A stretch of DNA of 64,000 bases, from positions 1-64,000 of the forward strand of contig CALUGX010000126.1 of NCBI GenBank assembly GCA_944320285.1, in the 5' to 3' direction. This document shows, one piece after another, positions 39,582-48,969 of the stretch (position 1 is the stretch's first letter; each line of letters begins with the position of its first letter). The stretch comes from an uncultured Prevotella sp. GTDB lineage: Bacteria; Bacteroidota; Bacteroidia; Bacteroidales; Bacteroidaceae. The translations under genes and the position numbers were made by a program. Under the pieces are notes generated by a model. That model saw nothing but the letters and a program-made list of their open reading frames with translations, searched no databases and was not told the origin of the DNA.

Positions 39582-40868
39582 TCATTCTTCATTCAATCTT
39601 GCGGTCATAGCGTTCTTATGGGCCATGAGCTGTTCGTTTTCAGCCATAATCTCAACCGCGCGGCCGATAGATTTTATGCCCTCCGGGGTTATGTGTTGGA
39701 ATGTTATCTTGCGGTTGAAGCTGTCAAGATTGACACCGCTGTAAGCCGTTGCGTAGCCGTTGGTTGGCAAGGTATGGTTTGTGCCGCTGGCGTAGTCACC
39801 CGCACTCTCGCAGGCATACTTGCCGAGAAATACGCTGCCGGCGTTAACCACCATACTGGCCAAGCGTTCGTGATTCTCCGTGGCTATTATCAGGTGTTCG
39901 GGAGCGTACATATTGCTTAACTGCATGGCCGTGTCGTCGCTATCAACTATGACAATCTTGCTGTTTTCAAGAGACCTGCGGGCAATGTCTCTGCGGGGTA
40001 GGACTTCTAATTGCGACGCAACTTCCTTTTCTACGGCTTCAGCCATACTGACAGATGTTGTGATAAGCAACACCTGCGAGTCAACGCCATGTTCTGCCTG
40101 CGACAGCAAGTCGGCTGCCACGAACTCCGCGTTGCTTGTGGCGTCGGCTATGACACACACCTCGGACGGTCCGGCCGGCATATCGATGGCAACGTCGTGG
40201 AGCGATACAAGCTGCTTGGCCGCCATGACATACTGGTTGCCCGGTCCGAATATCTTATAAACTTTTGGTATGCTCTCTGTCCCGTATGCCAAGGCACCTA
40301 TGGCCTGCACGCCTCCAGCCTTGAATATCTTGTCTACGCCGGCAATACGGGCGGCTGCCAAAATTGCCGGGTGTACTTTGCCGTCAGCAGACGGAGGCGT
40401 GCATAGTACTATCTCACCGCAGCCGGCAATCTTGGCCGGAGTGGCAAGCATGAGCACCGTGCTGAACAGCGGGGCGGTGCCGCCGGGGATGTACAGTCCG
40501 ACCTTCTCAACGGGTACACTCTTTTGCCAACAGGTGACGCCGGGGCAGGTCTCAACCTTGTTGGCTGTAAGGCGTTGTGAAGAATGAAACTTTGAAATGT
40601 TGTCGTGAGCCAAGATCATAGCGTCGTAAAGTTCAGCGGGAATGGTGGCGACAGCCTCGTCTGTTTCCGCCTGGCTGACTACAAGACTATGGAGCTCGGC
40701 ACGGTCGAATTTCTTTTCATATCGCTTCACGGCTTCGTCACCGTTAGTCTTTATATCATCAAGTATGCCTTTCACCGTGGCCGTAAGTTCTTCGGCATCT
40801 AAATGCGGACGGGCCGTAATTTCAGCCCATTCGCCACGTGCAGGGTATTTGTAAGTTTTCATAACCAA
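39582..40868 (-). CDS. hisD: Histidinol dehydrogenase
   Basis: Zinc enzyme that oxidises L-histidinol to L-histidine in two NAD-dependent steps. The 428-residue protein has Y-I-P-G-G-T-A-P-L-F-S and I-F-G-P-G-N-Q-Y-V, D-M-P-A-G-P-S-E-V, S-Q-A-E-H-G zinc ligands, and the catalytic Y-A-P-E-H-L segment. The start may be Met1 or Met3 (40868 or 40862). It is 16 nt from hisG and within the his operon. Confidence 0.97.
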   Translation of the reverse strand: MVMKTYKYPARGEWAEITARPHLDAEELTATVKGILDDIKTNGDEAVKRYEKKFDRAELHSLVVSQAETDEAVATIPAELYDAMILAHDNISKFHSSQRLTANKVETCPGVTCWQKSVPVEKVGLYIPGGTAPLFSTVLMLATPAKIAGCGEIVLCTPPSADGKVHPAILAAARIAGVDKIFKAGGVQAIGALAYGTESIPKVYKIFGPGNQYVMAAKQLVSLHDVAIDMPAGPSEVCVIADATSNAEFVAADLLSQAEHGVDSQVLLITTSVSMAEAVEKEVASQLEVLPRRDIARRSLENSKIVIVDSDDTAMQLSNMYAPEHLIIATENHERLASMVVNAGSVFLGKYACESAGDYASGTNHTLPTNGYATAYSGVNLDSFNRKITFQHITPEGIKSIGRAVEIMAENEQLMAHKNAMTARLNEE

Positions 40869-40884
40869 ACAATATTCAGGAAGA

Positions 40885-41736
40885 CTAAAGTATCATTTTC
40901 TCAATAGGCGTAACTAATATGCCTTGTGCCCCCATGTCTTTCAATTTGCCTATAATTTCCCAAAATCGCTTTTCATCGAGTACAGTGTGCACCGAGCACC
41001 ATTCACTATCGGCAAGTGGTATGACGGTTGGACTTTTAAGTCCGGGCAAGACGTCGATAATCTTGGAAAGGTTGGCCTTCGGTGCATTCATCCTTACATA
41101 CTTTTTGTCCTCGGCGTTGCGCACAGCTTTAATCCTGAACAGCATTTTGTCGAGTGTGGAGCGCTTTTCCGCGTCAAGTTGTTTTCTGGCTATTAGCACA
41201 GCTTCACTCTTCATCACCACTTCCACTTCCTTAAGATTATTGCTTACAAGGGTAGAGCCGCTGCTTACGATGTCAAATATACCGTCGGCAAGACCTATGC
41301 CCGGACTAATCTCTACGCTGCCCGTGATGACATGAATTTCGGCAGAGATGTTATTTGCATCAAGATATTTACGTAAAATCACAGGGTAAGAAGTCGCAAT
41401 CTTTTTGCCGTTAAACCATCCCGGACCGTCATAACCTTCAGATTTTGGAATGGCAAGCGACAAACGGCACTTACTGAACCCCAGCCTCATCAATATGTCG
41501 GCCGGCTCGTCTTTCTCTGCAAACTCGTTCTCACCGACAATACCAATGTCGGCAACGCCCGAAGCAACACTCTGCGGTATGTCGTCGTCACGAAGATAAA
41601 GCACTTCAAGAGGAAAGTTGGATGATTGCACCAATAATGTGCGTTTGCTTGAACTGACTTTAATGTCCGCCTCGTCAAGCAAGTTCATCGTGTCGTTATA
41701 GAGACGACCTTTTGATTGTACTGCTATACGCAACAT
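40885..41736 (-). CDS. hisG: ATP phosphoribosyltransferase (long form)
   Basis: First step of histidine synthesis, joining ATP and PRPP. The start M-L-R-I-A-V-Q-S-K-G-R-L (41736) gives 283 residues, the long HisG type with a C-terminal ACT-like regulatory domain (about 215-283), and does not need a separate HisZ. The PRPP loop region and the V-A-D-I-G-I-V-G-E-N segment near 57-66 are visible. The frame continues upstream to 41946, but the -7 element at 41765-41772 excludes this. First gene of hisGDC; feedback inhibition by histidine is expected. Confidence 0.95.
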   Translation of the reverse strand: MLRIAVQSKGRLYNDTMNLLDEADIKVSSSKRTLLVQSSNFPLEVLYLRDDDIPQSVASGVADIGIVGENEFAEKDEPADILMRLGFSKCRLSLAIPKSEGYDGPGWFNGKKIATSYPVILRKYLDANNISAEIHVITGSVEISPGIGLADGIFDIVSSGSTLVSNNLKEVEVVMKSEAVLIARKQLDAEKRSTLDKMLFRIKAVRNAEDKKYVRMNAPKANLSKIIDVLPGLKSPTVIPLADSEWCSVHTVLDEKRFWEIIGKLKDMGAQGILVTPIEKMIL

Positions 41737-41764
41737 ATTTATAATTTTATTAAAAAAAGTTTGG

Positions 41765-41812
41765 CAAATGTACGTTTTTCTAAGCATATTTGCAAGAAAT
41801 GTTGTATTTTTG
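41765..41812. promoter_or_regulatory. Divergent promoters of hisG and the lytic transglycosylase gene
   Basis: Minus strand: CTTG (41796-41793), 20 nt, TACATTTG (41772-41765) for hisG. Plus strand: TATTTTTG (41805-41812) for the transglycosylase, without a clear -33. The two transcription units therefore share about 50 nt of control region. Confidence 0.55.
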
Positions 41813-41865
41813 TATTCAAAATAAGGGGAAACCACAACTTTTATCGTCATTTTGATATTAAAACT

Positions 41866-43149
41866 ATGCGTTTCAGCATAAAAAAAGTGCCCAGCGGCAT
41901 GAATATAAGTCACAAAGTGAAACAGATACGGGCAAGTTTGTTTCACTTTGCTTATTTCATTTTTGCCATGATATTGACGATTTCATGTTCGGATAAGAAA
42001 CAAGATAAAATTGTTACACCGTGGGGCGAAATAATGACAGACTCTATTCCAACAAGGAAAAACTTTACAGTGAGCGACATTGTCACCAATGGCGAATTGA
42101 TAATATTAACCATATCGGGGCCTGAAACTTATTATGATTATCGTGGACGGGGTATGGGTACGGAATATCTATTATGTGAAAATTTCGCCCAAAAGCTCGG
42201 AGTGTCATTGCGTGTTGAACTGTGCAAAGACACAGCCGAAATGGTTTCACGACTTGAAAATGGCGACGGTGATATCATCGTTTTTCCATTGCCACGAAAG
42301 TTTACAGCAAGCAAGAACCTGCTATTTTGCGGTGCGGAAATCGACTCCTTAGATGTGCAATGGGCGGTGGACAGTGAAAACATTGAGTTGGCAGACAGTT
42401 TGAACGCTTGGTTCAAGCCGGCATTATATGCGCAAATAAAAAACGAAGAGAATTATATTTTTTCTTCGAGAAGTGTGAAGAGACATATTTATGCACCATT
42501 TATTGACAGAAAACGCGGAGTAATATCAAACTATGATCATTTATTTAAGAAATATGCGCCCACGGCAAGATGGGACTGGCGTCTAATGGCCGCCCAATGT
42601 TACCAAGAATCTTGTTTTGATCCAAGGGCCCGTTCATGGGCTGGAGCGTGTGGCCTGATGCAGATAATGCCGACAACGGCTGATCACTTGGGGCTGCCGC
42701 GTTCGTCGATGTATAATCCTGAAGAAAACGTAAAGGCCGCCGCAAAATTGATAAGGGAACTGTCTGGCAAATTCCGTAGCATAAGCAATTCTGCCGAACG
42801 GCAGTTTTTTGTCCTTGCAGCGTACAATGGAGGATACTTTCACATTCAAGATGCTATGGCCCTGGCACGCAAAAACGGAAAAAATCCACACAGGTGGAAG
42901 GATGTTGCCTATTATGTCCTTGCATTGGAAAAGTCGCAATACTATAATGATCCAATCGTAAAATACGGGTATATGCGTGGTTCTGAAACAGTTGGATATG
43001 TTGATCGTATCCGCCGGAGATACGCCCAATACAGAGGTGTGCCTTACAGCGGGGCATCAGTGGAAAATTGGGACGGTGGTGCACAAACCGCTCCGCATAG
43101 CCCGTTTACACCGAGAAAAGCAAAACGCCGCCACAGGTTTCACATATAA
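41866..43149 (+). CDS. MltF-like lipoprotein: solute-binding domain plus lytic transglycosylase
   Basis: The lipoprotein signal ends at L-T-I-S-C (lipobox). It is followed by a ~190-residue domain resembling bacterial solute-binding family 3 (Y-Y-D-Y-R-G-R, then F-A-Q-K-L-G-V near 95-125). A C-terminal SLT domain follows with catalytic Glu248 in Y-Q-E-S-C-F-D-P, G-L-M-Q-I-M-P and A-A-Y-N-G-G. This is the MltF arrangement, cleaving peptidoglycan glycan strands at the outer membrane. The start is 41866 or 41899; both leave the signal peptide intact. A helix-hairpin-helix barrel gene follows 23 nt later. Confidence 0.88.
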   Translation: MRFSIKKVPSGMNISHKVKQIRASLFHFAYFIFAMILTISCSDKKQDKIVTPWGEIMTDSIPTRKNFTVSDIVTNGELIILTISGPETYYDYRGRGMGTEYLLCENFAQKLGVSLRVELCKDTAEMVSRLENGDGDIIVFPLPRKFTASKNLLFCGAEIDSLDVQWAVDSENIELADSLNAWFKPALYAQIKNEENYIFSSRSVKRHIYAPFIDRKRGVISNYDHLFKKYAPTARWDWRLMAAQCYQESCFDPRARSWAGACGLMQIMPTTADHLGLPRSSMYNPEENVKAAAKLIRELSGKFRSISNSAERQFFVLAAYNGGYFHIQDAMALARKNGKNPHRWKDVAYYVLALEKSQYYNDPIVKYGYMRGSETVGYVDRIRRRYAQYRGVPYSGASVENWDGGAQTAPHSPFTPRKAKRRHRFHI

Positions 43150-43172
43150 TAAAATGTGGCTTTAGACAAACT

Positions 43173-45200
43173 ATGAAAACCGATACTAAACTTTTTACAT
43201 CGCACGCTGCTTTGAGATGTGTCATTGCCATCTTGCTATTATTGCCAGCCATGTTTACGTATGCACAAAGACATGAATGGGAACAATTCTTATACCAACT
43301 TGGAGAATATGAAGGTCTTGAGGCCTCAACATGGGAAACTTCTTACAATCTTCTGTGTGACTTGGAAGAAAACCCGATAAACATAAATACGGCTACAAGG
43401 GAACAACTTGAGCAACTGCCATTCTTAACAGCTAAGGACGTGGAGGGCATAAGTGAATACATCTACTTTCACGGACCAATTAAAAGCCTTGGTGAATTGG
43501 CAATGATCAGCAATCTTGACTACTTCAAACGCAGGCTTCTGTTTTATTTCACTTATGCAGGAAAACTGCCGGAAAATGGTTTTCCTACGCTTAATAACAT
43601 CCTTAAATATGGTAAACATGAAATTCTCGGTACGATCAAGATTCCGCTTTACAAGCGCAAAGGAGATATAGATGGTTACCTGGGCTACCAATTTAAGCAC
43701 AGCATCAGATATGATTTTACTTATGGAGATTATGTAAGATTTGGTCTAATAGGCTCACAAGACGCGGGAGAACCATTCTTTGCGAACAAGAACAATCTGG
43801 GGTATGACTTTTATTCGTTTTATTTTGTATTGAAGAAACTTGGACGCCTAAAGACTCTTGCTGTCGGAAGATATAGAGTGAGGTTTGGTATGGGATTAGT
43901 CATAAACAACAACTTCAGTTTTGGTAAACTGTCATCATTGACAACTTTAGGGCGTGGCGGTAGTAACATACGGGCACATTCATCACTTTCTGACGGTAAC
44001 TATCTTCAAGGCGCTGCTGCAACTGTCAATTTAACTGAAGGGTTGGATTTAAGTGGCTTTGTGTCGTTACGTAAGTTTGATGCAACACTGAATGAAGACG
44101 ACAATACAATAGCAACAATCCTTACTTCGGGTTATCACCGCACAGAAACAGAAATGGCGAAAAAGCATAACTCGTCGCACACCGTTGCCGGAGGTAACAT
44201 TGATTACAGGTTTAAAGGCTTTCATGTCGGATTTACGGGTATTTACGTTGTATTAGACAAAGAACTAAAACCAAAGACCGAGGTGATATATCGCAGGCAC
44301 TATGCTCATGGCAAAAATTTTTATAACATCGGGATAAATTACGGATATACAGGCCACCGTCTATCTTTCAACGGAGAAACTGCAACTGGCGGTTGTAACG
44401 CAATTGCCACGATAAACGCTCTAAGTTACGGTTTGACTGACAATTTAGACCTGATGGCCCTACAACGTTTTTATTCTTATAGATATTATTCACTTTTCGC
44501 TGAAAGTTTCAGTGAAGGCGGGGCGGTGCAAAATGAAAGCGGAATATATGTCGGAGCTAACTGGCGACCAATGCCTGGCATGAGTGTCATGGCATATACG
44601 GACTTTGCTTATTTCGCCTGGCCAAAGTATCAAGCCTCCAGCAGTTCTAAGTCGTTTGACAACTTAATTCAAGCAACATACATCAAAGGTGAATGGAATT
44701 TCACTGCCCGCTACAAGCTGAAGATGCGTGAACGTGATAATGAAGATAAGACAGGTCTGATTTTTAAGAATGAGCACCGTGGGCGGTTGTCTGCCGCTTA
44801 CAGCCACGGGATATGGCAAATGAAAACTCAAGCCGATATAGCTTATACCCAATATAAAGGAAACAGTTTCGGATGGATGATTTCCCAAAACGCAAGTCTT
44901 ACACTCGACAACCTGTTGAGTACGTCAGTATCTTTGGGTTACTTCGATACTGATGATTATAACAGCCGGGTGTATTCTTATGAAAAAGGAATGTTATACA
45001 GCTTTTCCATACCTTCATATTTTGGAAACGGAGTCAGGCTGGCGTTGCTCGCAAGTTCTCGCTTTTCAGAGAAAATAACGATAACAGCAAAATTAGGTCT
45101 GACAAAATACTTCGACCGCGACAAAATTGGCAGCAGTTATCAAGAGATAAACGGGTCTTCGACTACAGATCTTGAATTACAGGCGAAGCTACGCTTATGA
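43173..45200 (+). CDS. Outer-membrane beta-barrel with N-terminal helix-hairpin-helix domain
   Basis: A 675-residue exported protein. The signal peptide is cleaved near T-Y-A (residue 31). Residues 66-115 contain a ComEA-type helix-hairpin-helix (I-N-I-N-T-A-T-R-E-Q-L-E-Q-L-P), and the rest is a chain of amphipathic strands ending in L-K-L-R-L, as in outer-membrane barrels. HhH domains usually bind DNA backbone without sequence preference. A periplasmic HhH on a barrel is seen in many Bacteroidetes and has no established function that I know of. It is probably co-transcribed with the transglycosylase. Confidence 0.8.
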   Translation: MKTDTKLFTSHAALRCVIAILLLLPAMFTYAQRHEWEQFLYQLGEYEGLEASTWETSYNLLCDLEENPININTATREQLEQLPFLTAKDVEGISEYIYFHGPIKSLGELAMISNLDYFKRRLLFYFTYAGKLPENGFPTLNNILKYGKHEILGTIKIPLYKRKGDIDGYLGYQFKHSIRYDFTYGDYVRFGLIGSQDAGEPFFANKNNLGYDFYSFYFVLKKLGRLKTLAVGRYRVRFGMGLVINNNFSFGKLSSLTTLGRGGSNIRAHSSLSDGNYLQGAAATVNLTEGLDLSGFVSLRKFDATLNEDDNTIATILTSGYHRTETEMAKKHNSSHTVAGGNIDYRFKGFHVGFTGIYVVLDKELKPKTEVIYRRHYAHGKNFYNIGINYGYTGHRLSFNGETATGGCNAIATINALSYGLTDNLDLMALQRFYSYRYYSLFAESFSEGGAVQNESGIYVGANWRPMPGMSVMAYTDFAYFAWPKYQASSSSKSFDNLIQATYIKGEWNFTARYKLKMRERDNEDKTGLIFKNEHRGRLSAAYSHGIWQMKTQADIAYTQYKGNSFGWMISQNASLTLDNLLSTSVSLGYFDTDDYNSRVYSYEKGMLYSFSIPSYFGNGVRLALLASSRFSEKITITAKLGLTKYFDRDKIGSSYQEINGSSTTDLELQAKLRL

Positions 45201-45213
45201 TGGGAATAAAAAA

Positions 45214-45252
45214 GCATCGGAAGATATAACTACATTTTAAATCTTCCGATGC
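45214..45252 (-). terminator. Terminator between the barrel gene and rpoD
   Basis: GCATCGGAAGAT (45214-45225) pairs perfectly with ATCTTCCGATGC (45241-45252). On the minus strand it is followed by TTTTTT, so it is the rpoD terminator; the stem can also stop the convergent barrel transcript. Confidence 0.9.
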
Positions 45253-45280
45253 AAAATATCCCTTATGCAAATCAAATCTT

Positions 45281-46153
45281 TTATCCGAGATATTTCATGA
45301 GTATTTTGGCATTTCCGCTTTCACGCAATTTAGCAATACTCTTTTCACGGATTTGACGGACACGCTCACGTGTCAATCCTAACTGGTCGCCAATCTCTTC
45401 CAAACCTTTCTCGTGGCATCCAATGCCAAAACATTCACGTATGATTGTTATCTCACGCTCCTTCAATACTTTGCTCAACACCGAGTTCAACTCAAGAGCC
45501 ATCGACTCATGGTCTACGGCACGATCCGTGCGACTGTCTTCACCGCTCGGCATCACGTCAAGCATACAGTTGTCTTCGCCGTCTTGGAACGGAGCGTCAA
45601 TACTTACATGATGTCCGTCGGCGGCAAGTGACTGCCCGATTTTTTCTTCGTCAAGCTTTGTAACCTCTGAAAGTTCAGAAACAGAAGGATGGCGTTGGTT
45701 TTCTTGCTCGAACTTATTGATTTCGTGATTTATCTTGTTGAGTGAACCTACCTGGTTCAACGGCAAGCGCACGATGCGACTTTGTTCGGCAATAGCTTGC
45801 AAGATGCTTTGGCGAATCCACCACACGGCGTATGAAATAAACTTAAAACCACGGGTTTCGTCAAACTTTTGCGCTGCTTTGATAAGACCGATATTACCCT
45901 CGTCTATCAAATCCGTCAAAGTGAGCCCTTGGTGCTGGTATTGTTTTGCCACAGACACAACGAAGCGAAGGTTTGCTGTCACCAACTTGTTTTTAGCACG
46001 TTCACCTTCAGGTCCTCCCTTCTTGATTTTTTGGGCAAGCTCGATTTCCTCGTCAATCGAGATCAAAGGAGCGCGTCCTATTTCGACAAGATATTTGTCC
46101 AAGGCTTCACTTGAACGGTTGGTAATACTTTTTTGAATTTTAAGTTGTCTCAT
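45281..46153 (-). CDS. rpoD: Primary sigma factor RpoD (sigma-ABfr type)
   Basis: A 290-residue sigma-70 protein, much shorter than E. coli RpoD because region 1.1 and the non-conserved insert are missing, as usual in Bacteroidetes. Region 1.2/2 shows Y-L-V-E-I-G, N-L-R-F-V-V-S-V-A, D-L-I-D-E-G-N-I-G-L and Y-A-V-W-W-I-R-Q-S-I. Region 4 ends with G-L-T-R-E-R-V-R-Q-I-R. The primary sigma of this group recognises TTTG/TAnnTTTG promoters, which match those found across this window. A -7 element lies about 70 nt upstream. Confidence 0.96.
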   Translation of the reverse strand: MRQLKIQKSITNRSSEALDKYLVEIGRAPLISIDEEIELAQKIKKGGPEGERAKNKLVTANLRFVVSVAKQYQHQGLTLTDLIDEGNIGLIKAAQKFDETRGFKFISYAVWWIRQSILQAIAEQSRIVRLPLNQVGSLNKINHEINKFEQENQRHPSVSELSEVTKLDEEKIGQSLAADGHHVSIDAPFQDGEDNCMLDVMPSGEDSRTDRAVDHESMALELNSVLSKVLKEREITIIRECFGIGCHEKGLEEIGDQLGLTRERVRQIREKSIAKLRESGNAKILMKYLG

Positions 46154-46221
46154 CTATTTACCTTAAATAATGTAACTATCTGATTACTAATATGATAGCT
46201 GAAATCTACTCTAAAAACGGT

Positions 46222-46230
46222 GCAAAGTTA
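46222..46230 (-). promoter_or_regulatory. -7 element of rpoD
   Basis: The minus strand reads TAACTTTGC, fitting TAnnTTTG(C), with no clear -33 box. It suggests rpoD is transcribed by its own product. Confidence 0.5.
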
Positions 46231-46340
46231 TGAAAAATACCAATACGTTGTAATCGATTAATGGTTAAAAAATGAAAAATCATATTCCTTCTACAATTTT
46301 ATCGCTGCCTATCATTATATTTTATGTTTGCATATAACGC

Positions 46341-47171
46341 TCAATATTTAGCTTTACCAATATAAGTAAAACAATTCCTGAACACCTTGTCAAAATCTTG
46401 AGGCGGACATTTGAATATGCCAAACAGTGCGCTGCCACTGCCGCTCATGGCTGCATAGACGGCCCCTAAATCATAAAGGGTTTGTTTTATCCTGCCTATT
46501 TCAGGATGTCCGGGCATGATGCTTTGTTCAAAGTCGTTTACAAGTACATTGTTCCATTCCCTGACCGGACGCGACATAATGTCTTTACAGCACACAGAAG
46601 GATGTTTAGGACTTACATGAGCGAAAGCCTCTTTGGTGCTGATCTTGAGCTTTGGTTTCACTATGCCTATATAATAAGGATGTAAATCCACATCAACCGG
46701 TGCGAGCACGTCACCGATACCTGTGGCGAATGAAGGCACAGGATTGATGAAAAAAGCGCAGTCAGCTCCCAACGACGCCGCAACAGAGCGCATTTCGCTT
46801 ACAGACATACCTAAACGGAACATCTTGTTAAGCATCATTATCGTGAAAGCACAGTCAGACGACCCACCGCCCATACCGGCCTGCATCGGTATGCGTTTGG
46901 TAAGTTTGACGGCAACTCCCGGCAAGCAGGGGTAAAGCCTTTTTACGGCGCGGTAAGCCTTGGCCACAAGATTGTCATCACCTATGCTGTCAAGGCCAAG
47001 CCCCGTAACCTCAATATAGCAACCGCCGTCCGCTTCTCTGCGTGCCGTTATCTCCAAGGTGTCGCTAAGATCCACCGGATAAAAAACCGTTTCGAGGTCG
47101 TGATAACCGTCCGGCCTTTTAGCTACGATGTTCAGACCCAAATTGATCTTGGCACAAGGATGGCTTATCAT
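46341..47171 (-). CDS. ispE: 4-diphosphocytidyl-2-C-methyl-D-erythritol kinase
   Basis: GHMP kinase of the non-mevalonate isoprenoid pathway. Starting at M-I-S-H-P-C-A-K-I-N-L-G-L (276 residues), it has the substrate-binding A-K-I-N-L-G-L, the R-P-D-G-Y-H segment and the ATP-binding P-M-Q-A-G-M-G-G-G-S-S-D. The open frame runs to 47210, but the family begins at Met14 of that frame. It diverges from dnaB; no promoter is clear. Confidence 0.95.
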   Translation of the reverse strand: MISHPCAKINLGLNIVAKRPDGYHDLETVFYPVDLSDTLEITARREADGGCYIEVTGLGLDSIGDDNLVAKAYRAVKRLYPCLPGVAVKLTKRIPMQAGMGGGSSDCAFTIMMLNKMFRLGMSVSEMRSVAASLGADCAFFINPVPSFATGIGDVLAPVDVDLHPYYIGIVKPKLKISTKEAFAHVSPKHPSVCCKDIMSRPVREWNNVLVNDFEQSIMPGHPEIGRIKQTLYDLGAVYAAMSGSGSALFGIFKCPPQDFDKVFRNCFTYIGKAKY

Positions 47172-47259
47172 GCCCACGTCACACATAGAATTAAATCCTT
47201 CTTGAAACATTCGCCTTTACTTAATTGATTATATGGAATAACCAATTTACACCGATAAA

Positions 47260-47292
47260 ATTGTATTTACAATGCAAAAAGTTGTAATTTTG
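47260..47292 (+). promoter_or_regulatory. Promoter of dnaB
   Basis: ATTG (47260-47263), 21 nt, TAATTTTG (47285-47292) then C. The ATG is only about 20 nt downstream, so the leader is very short. Confidence 0.65.
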
Positions 47293-47311
47293 CGCCGCAA
47301 AACATACTGAT

Positions 47312-48808
47312 ATGCCAGAGAAGAAGACTAATACAACCACACCTTCGGGCAGCTACGCCCACGTGCAGCCACAGGCGACAGACATTGAACGCATTGTGCT
47401 CGGCGCACTCATGATAGACAAAGATGCTTTTTCCGTAGTAAGCGAAACGCTTCATCCGGAAACGTTTTACGAACCACGCAACCAGAAAGTCTACCGTGCC
47501 ATACAAAGCCTGAGCCTTGACGAGAAGCCTGTTGATATAATGACCGTCACCGAAGAATTGAAGAGGCAAGGCACGCTTGAAGATGTAGGCGGGCCTGCTT
47601 ATATTCTTGAACTAAGTTCCCATGTGGCGTCGTCTGCCCACATTGAATACCACGCAAAGATACTTGCACAGAAGTTTCTTGCCCGCCAGCTGATCTCATT
47701 CGCCGGTGTGATAGAGACCAAGGCCTTCGACGAGACAGTAGACGTAGACGAACTCATGCAGGAAGCCGAAGGTTCGCTCTTTGAGATTTCGCAGAAGAAT
47801 ATGCGGCAAGACTACGTGCACATCGACCCCGTAGTGAAGCAAGCCGTAGAGATATTGCAAAAGGCGGCAGCCAACAAGGGAGGACTTACCGGCCTGCCTA
47901 CCGGATATACACAGCTTGACGACTATACGGCAGGATGGCAGAAGAGCGACCTCGTAATCATAGCCGGACGACCGGCGATGGGTAAGACCTCGTTCGCGCT
48001 TTCGCTTGCCAAGAACACCGCCGTTGACTACGGTTATCCGGTAGCTTTTTTTTCGCTTGAGATGAACAGTGTGCAGCTCGTCAACCGTCTAATCTCCAAC
48101 GTCTGTGAGATTGAGGGCAAGAAGATTCTTAACGGGCAGCTTGACGACGAAGAATGGAGCCGTCTCGACAAGAACGTGGGGCGCTTGCAGCAAGCACCAA
48201 TCTATATTGATGACACGCCGGGTATGTCGATCTTTGAACTTCGCACCAAGGCCCGCCGCCTTGTCCGCGAGAAAGGCGTAAAGCTCATAATGATAGACTA
48301 CCTCCAGCTTATGAACGCCAGCGGTGCGCGCTTCGGCAGCCGTCAAGAGGAGGTCTCCACCATCAGCCGTTCGCTGAAAGGCCTCGCCAAAGAGCTTGAT
48401 ATCCCAATCATCGCCCTGTCACAGCTCAACCGTACCGTGGAAGGGCGTGACGGTCCCGAAGGCAAGCGTCCGCAGCTTAGCGACCTGCGAGAGTCGGGAG
48501 CCATCGAGCAAGACGCCGACATGGTGCTTTTTGTCCATCGTCCTGAATATTACAGGATATTTGAAGACGAAAAGGGTAACGATCTTCACGGCAAGGCACA
48601 GATAATAATCGCCAAGCACCGTAAGGGCGGCACGGGCGATGTGCTGCTCAACTTCCGTGGCGAGTTCACCCGCTTCGACAATCCGGGAGCACCTGCGCCA
48701 CCACCTCTCGGCGGCGAAATCATAGGTTCGCGCCTTAACGGAGGCGACGATGTGCCAATGCCTCCATATCCGGATTATCCGCCAGCAGACGGGCCTCTGC
48801 CATTCTGA
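47312..48808 (+). CDS. dnaB: Replicative DNA helicase DnaB
   Basis: Hexameric 5'-3' helicase of the replication fork. In its 498 residues, the N-terminal domain (about 20-125) precedes a RecA-like core with Walker A G-R-P-A-M-G-K-T-S near 220-228, the D-Y-L-Q-L-M Walker B region, and S-Q-L-N-R and R-E-S-G-A-I-E-Q-D-A-D-M later. No intein is present. The last ~40 residues are a Pro/Gly-rich tail (P-P-Y-P-D-Y-P-P) beyond the helicase fold, possibly disordered. Its base composition is somewhat more GC-rich than its neighbours. Confidence 0.97.
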   Translation: MPEKKTNTTTPSGSYAHVQPQATDIERIVLGALMIDKDAFSVVSETLHPETFYEPRNQKVYRAIQSLSLDEKPVDIMTVTEELKRQGTLEDVGGPAYILELSSHVASSAHIEYHAKILAQKFLARQLISFAGVIETKAFDETVDVDELMQEAEGSLFEISQKNMRQDYVHIDPVVKQAVEILQKAAANKGGLTGLPTGYTQLDDYTAGWQKSDLVIIAGRPAMGKTSFALSLAKNTAVDYGYPVAFFSLEMNSVQLVNRLISNVCEIEGKKILNGQLDDEEWSRLDKNVGRLQQAPIYIDDTPGMSIFELRTKARRLVREKGVKLIMIDYLQLMNASGARFGSRQEEVSTISRSLKGLAKELDIPIIALSQLNRTVEGRDGPEGKRPQLSDLRESGAIEQDADMVLFVHRPEYYRIFEDEKGNDLHGKAQIIIAKHRKGGTGDVLLNFRGEFTRFDNPGAPAPPPLGGEIIGSRLNGGDDVPMPPYPDYPPADGPLPF

Positions 48809-48969
48809 TTGGTGGCACTATGCCGCGTTTTAACTGATTATACGTAGCATAGTGTCATTTTATTTATGTCTGACTTTTTTGTTGAAATAGAACTGTAGAG
48901 ATATTGTTGATTGTTCTTTTTATAACGTTAAGCCGTCAGTGTTGTCCTGAATCACGGTTAATGTGTACA

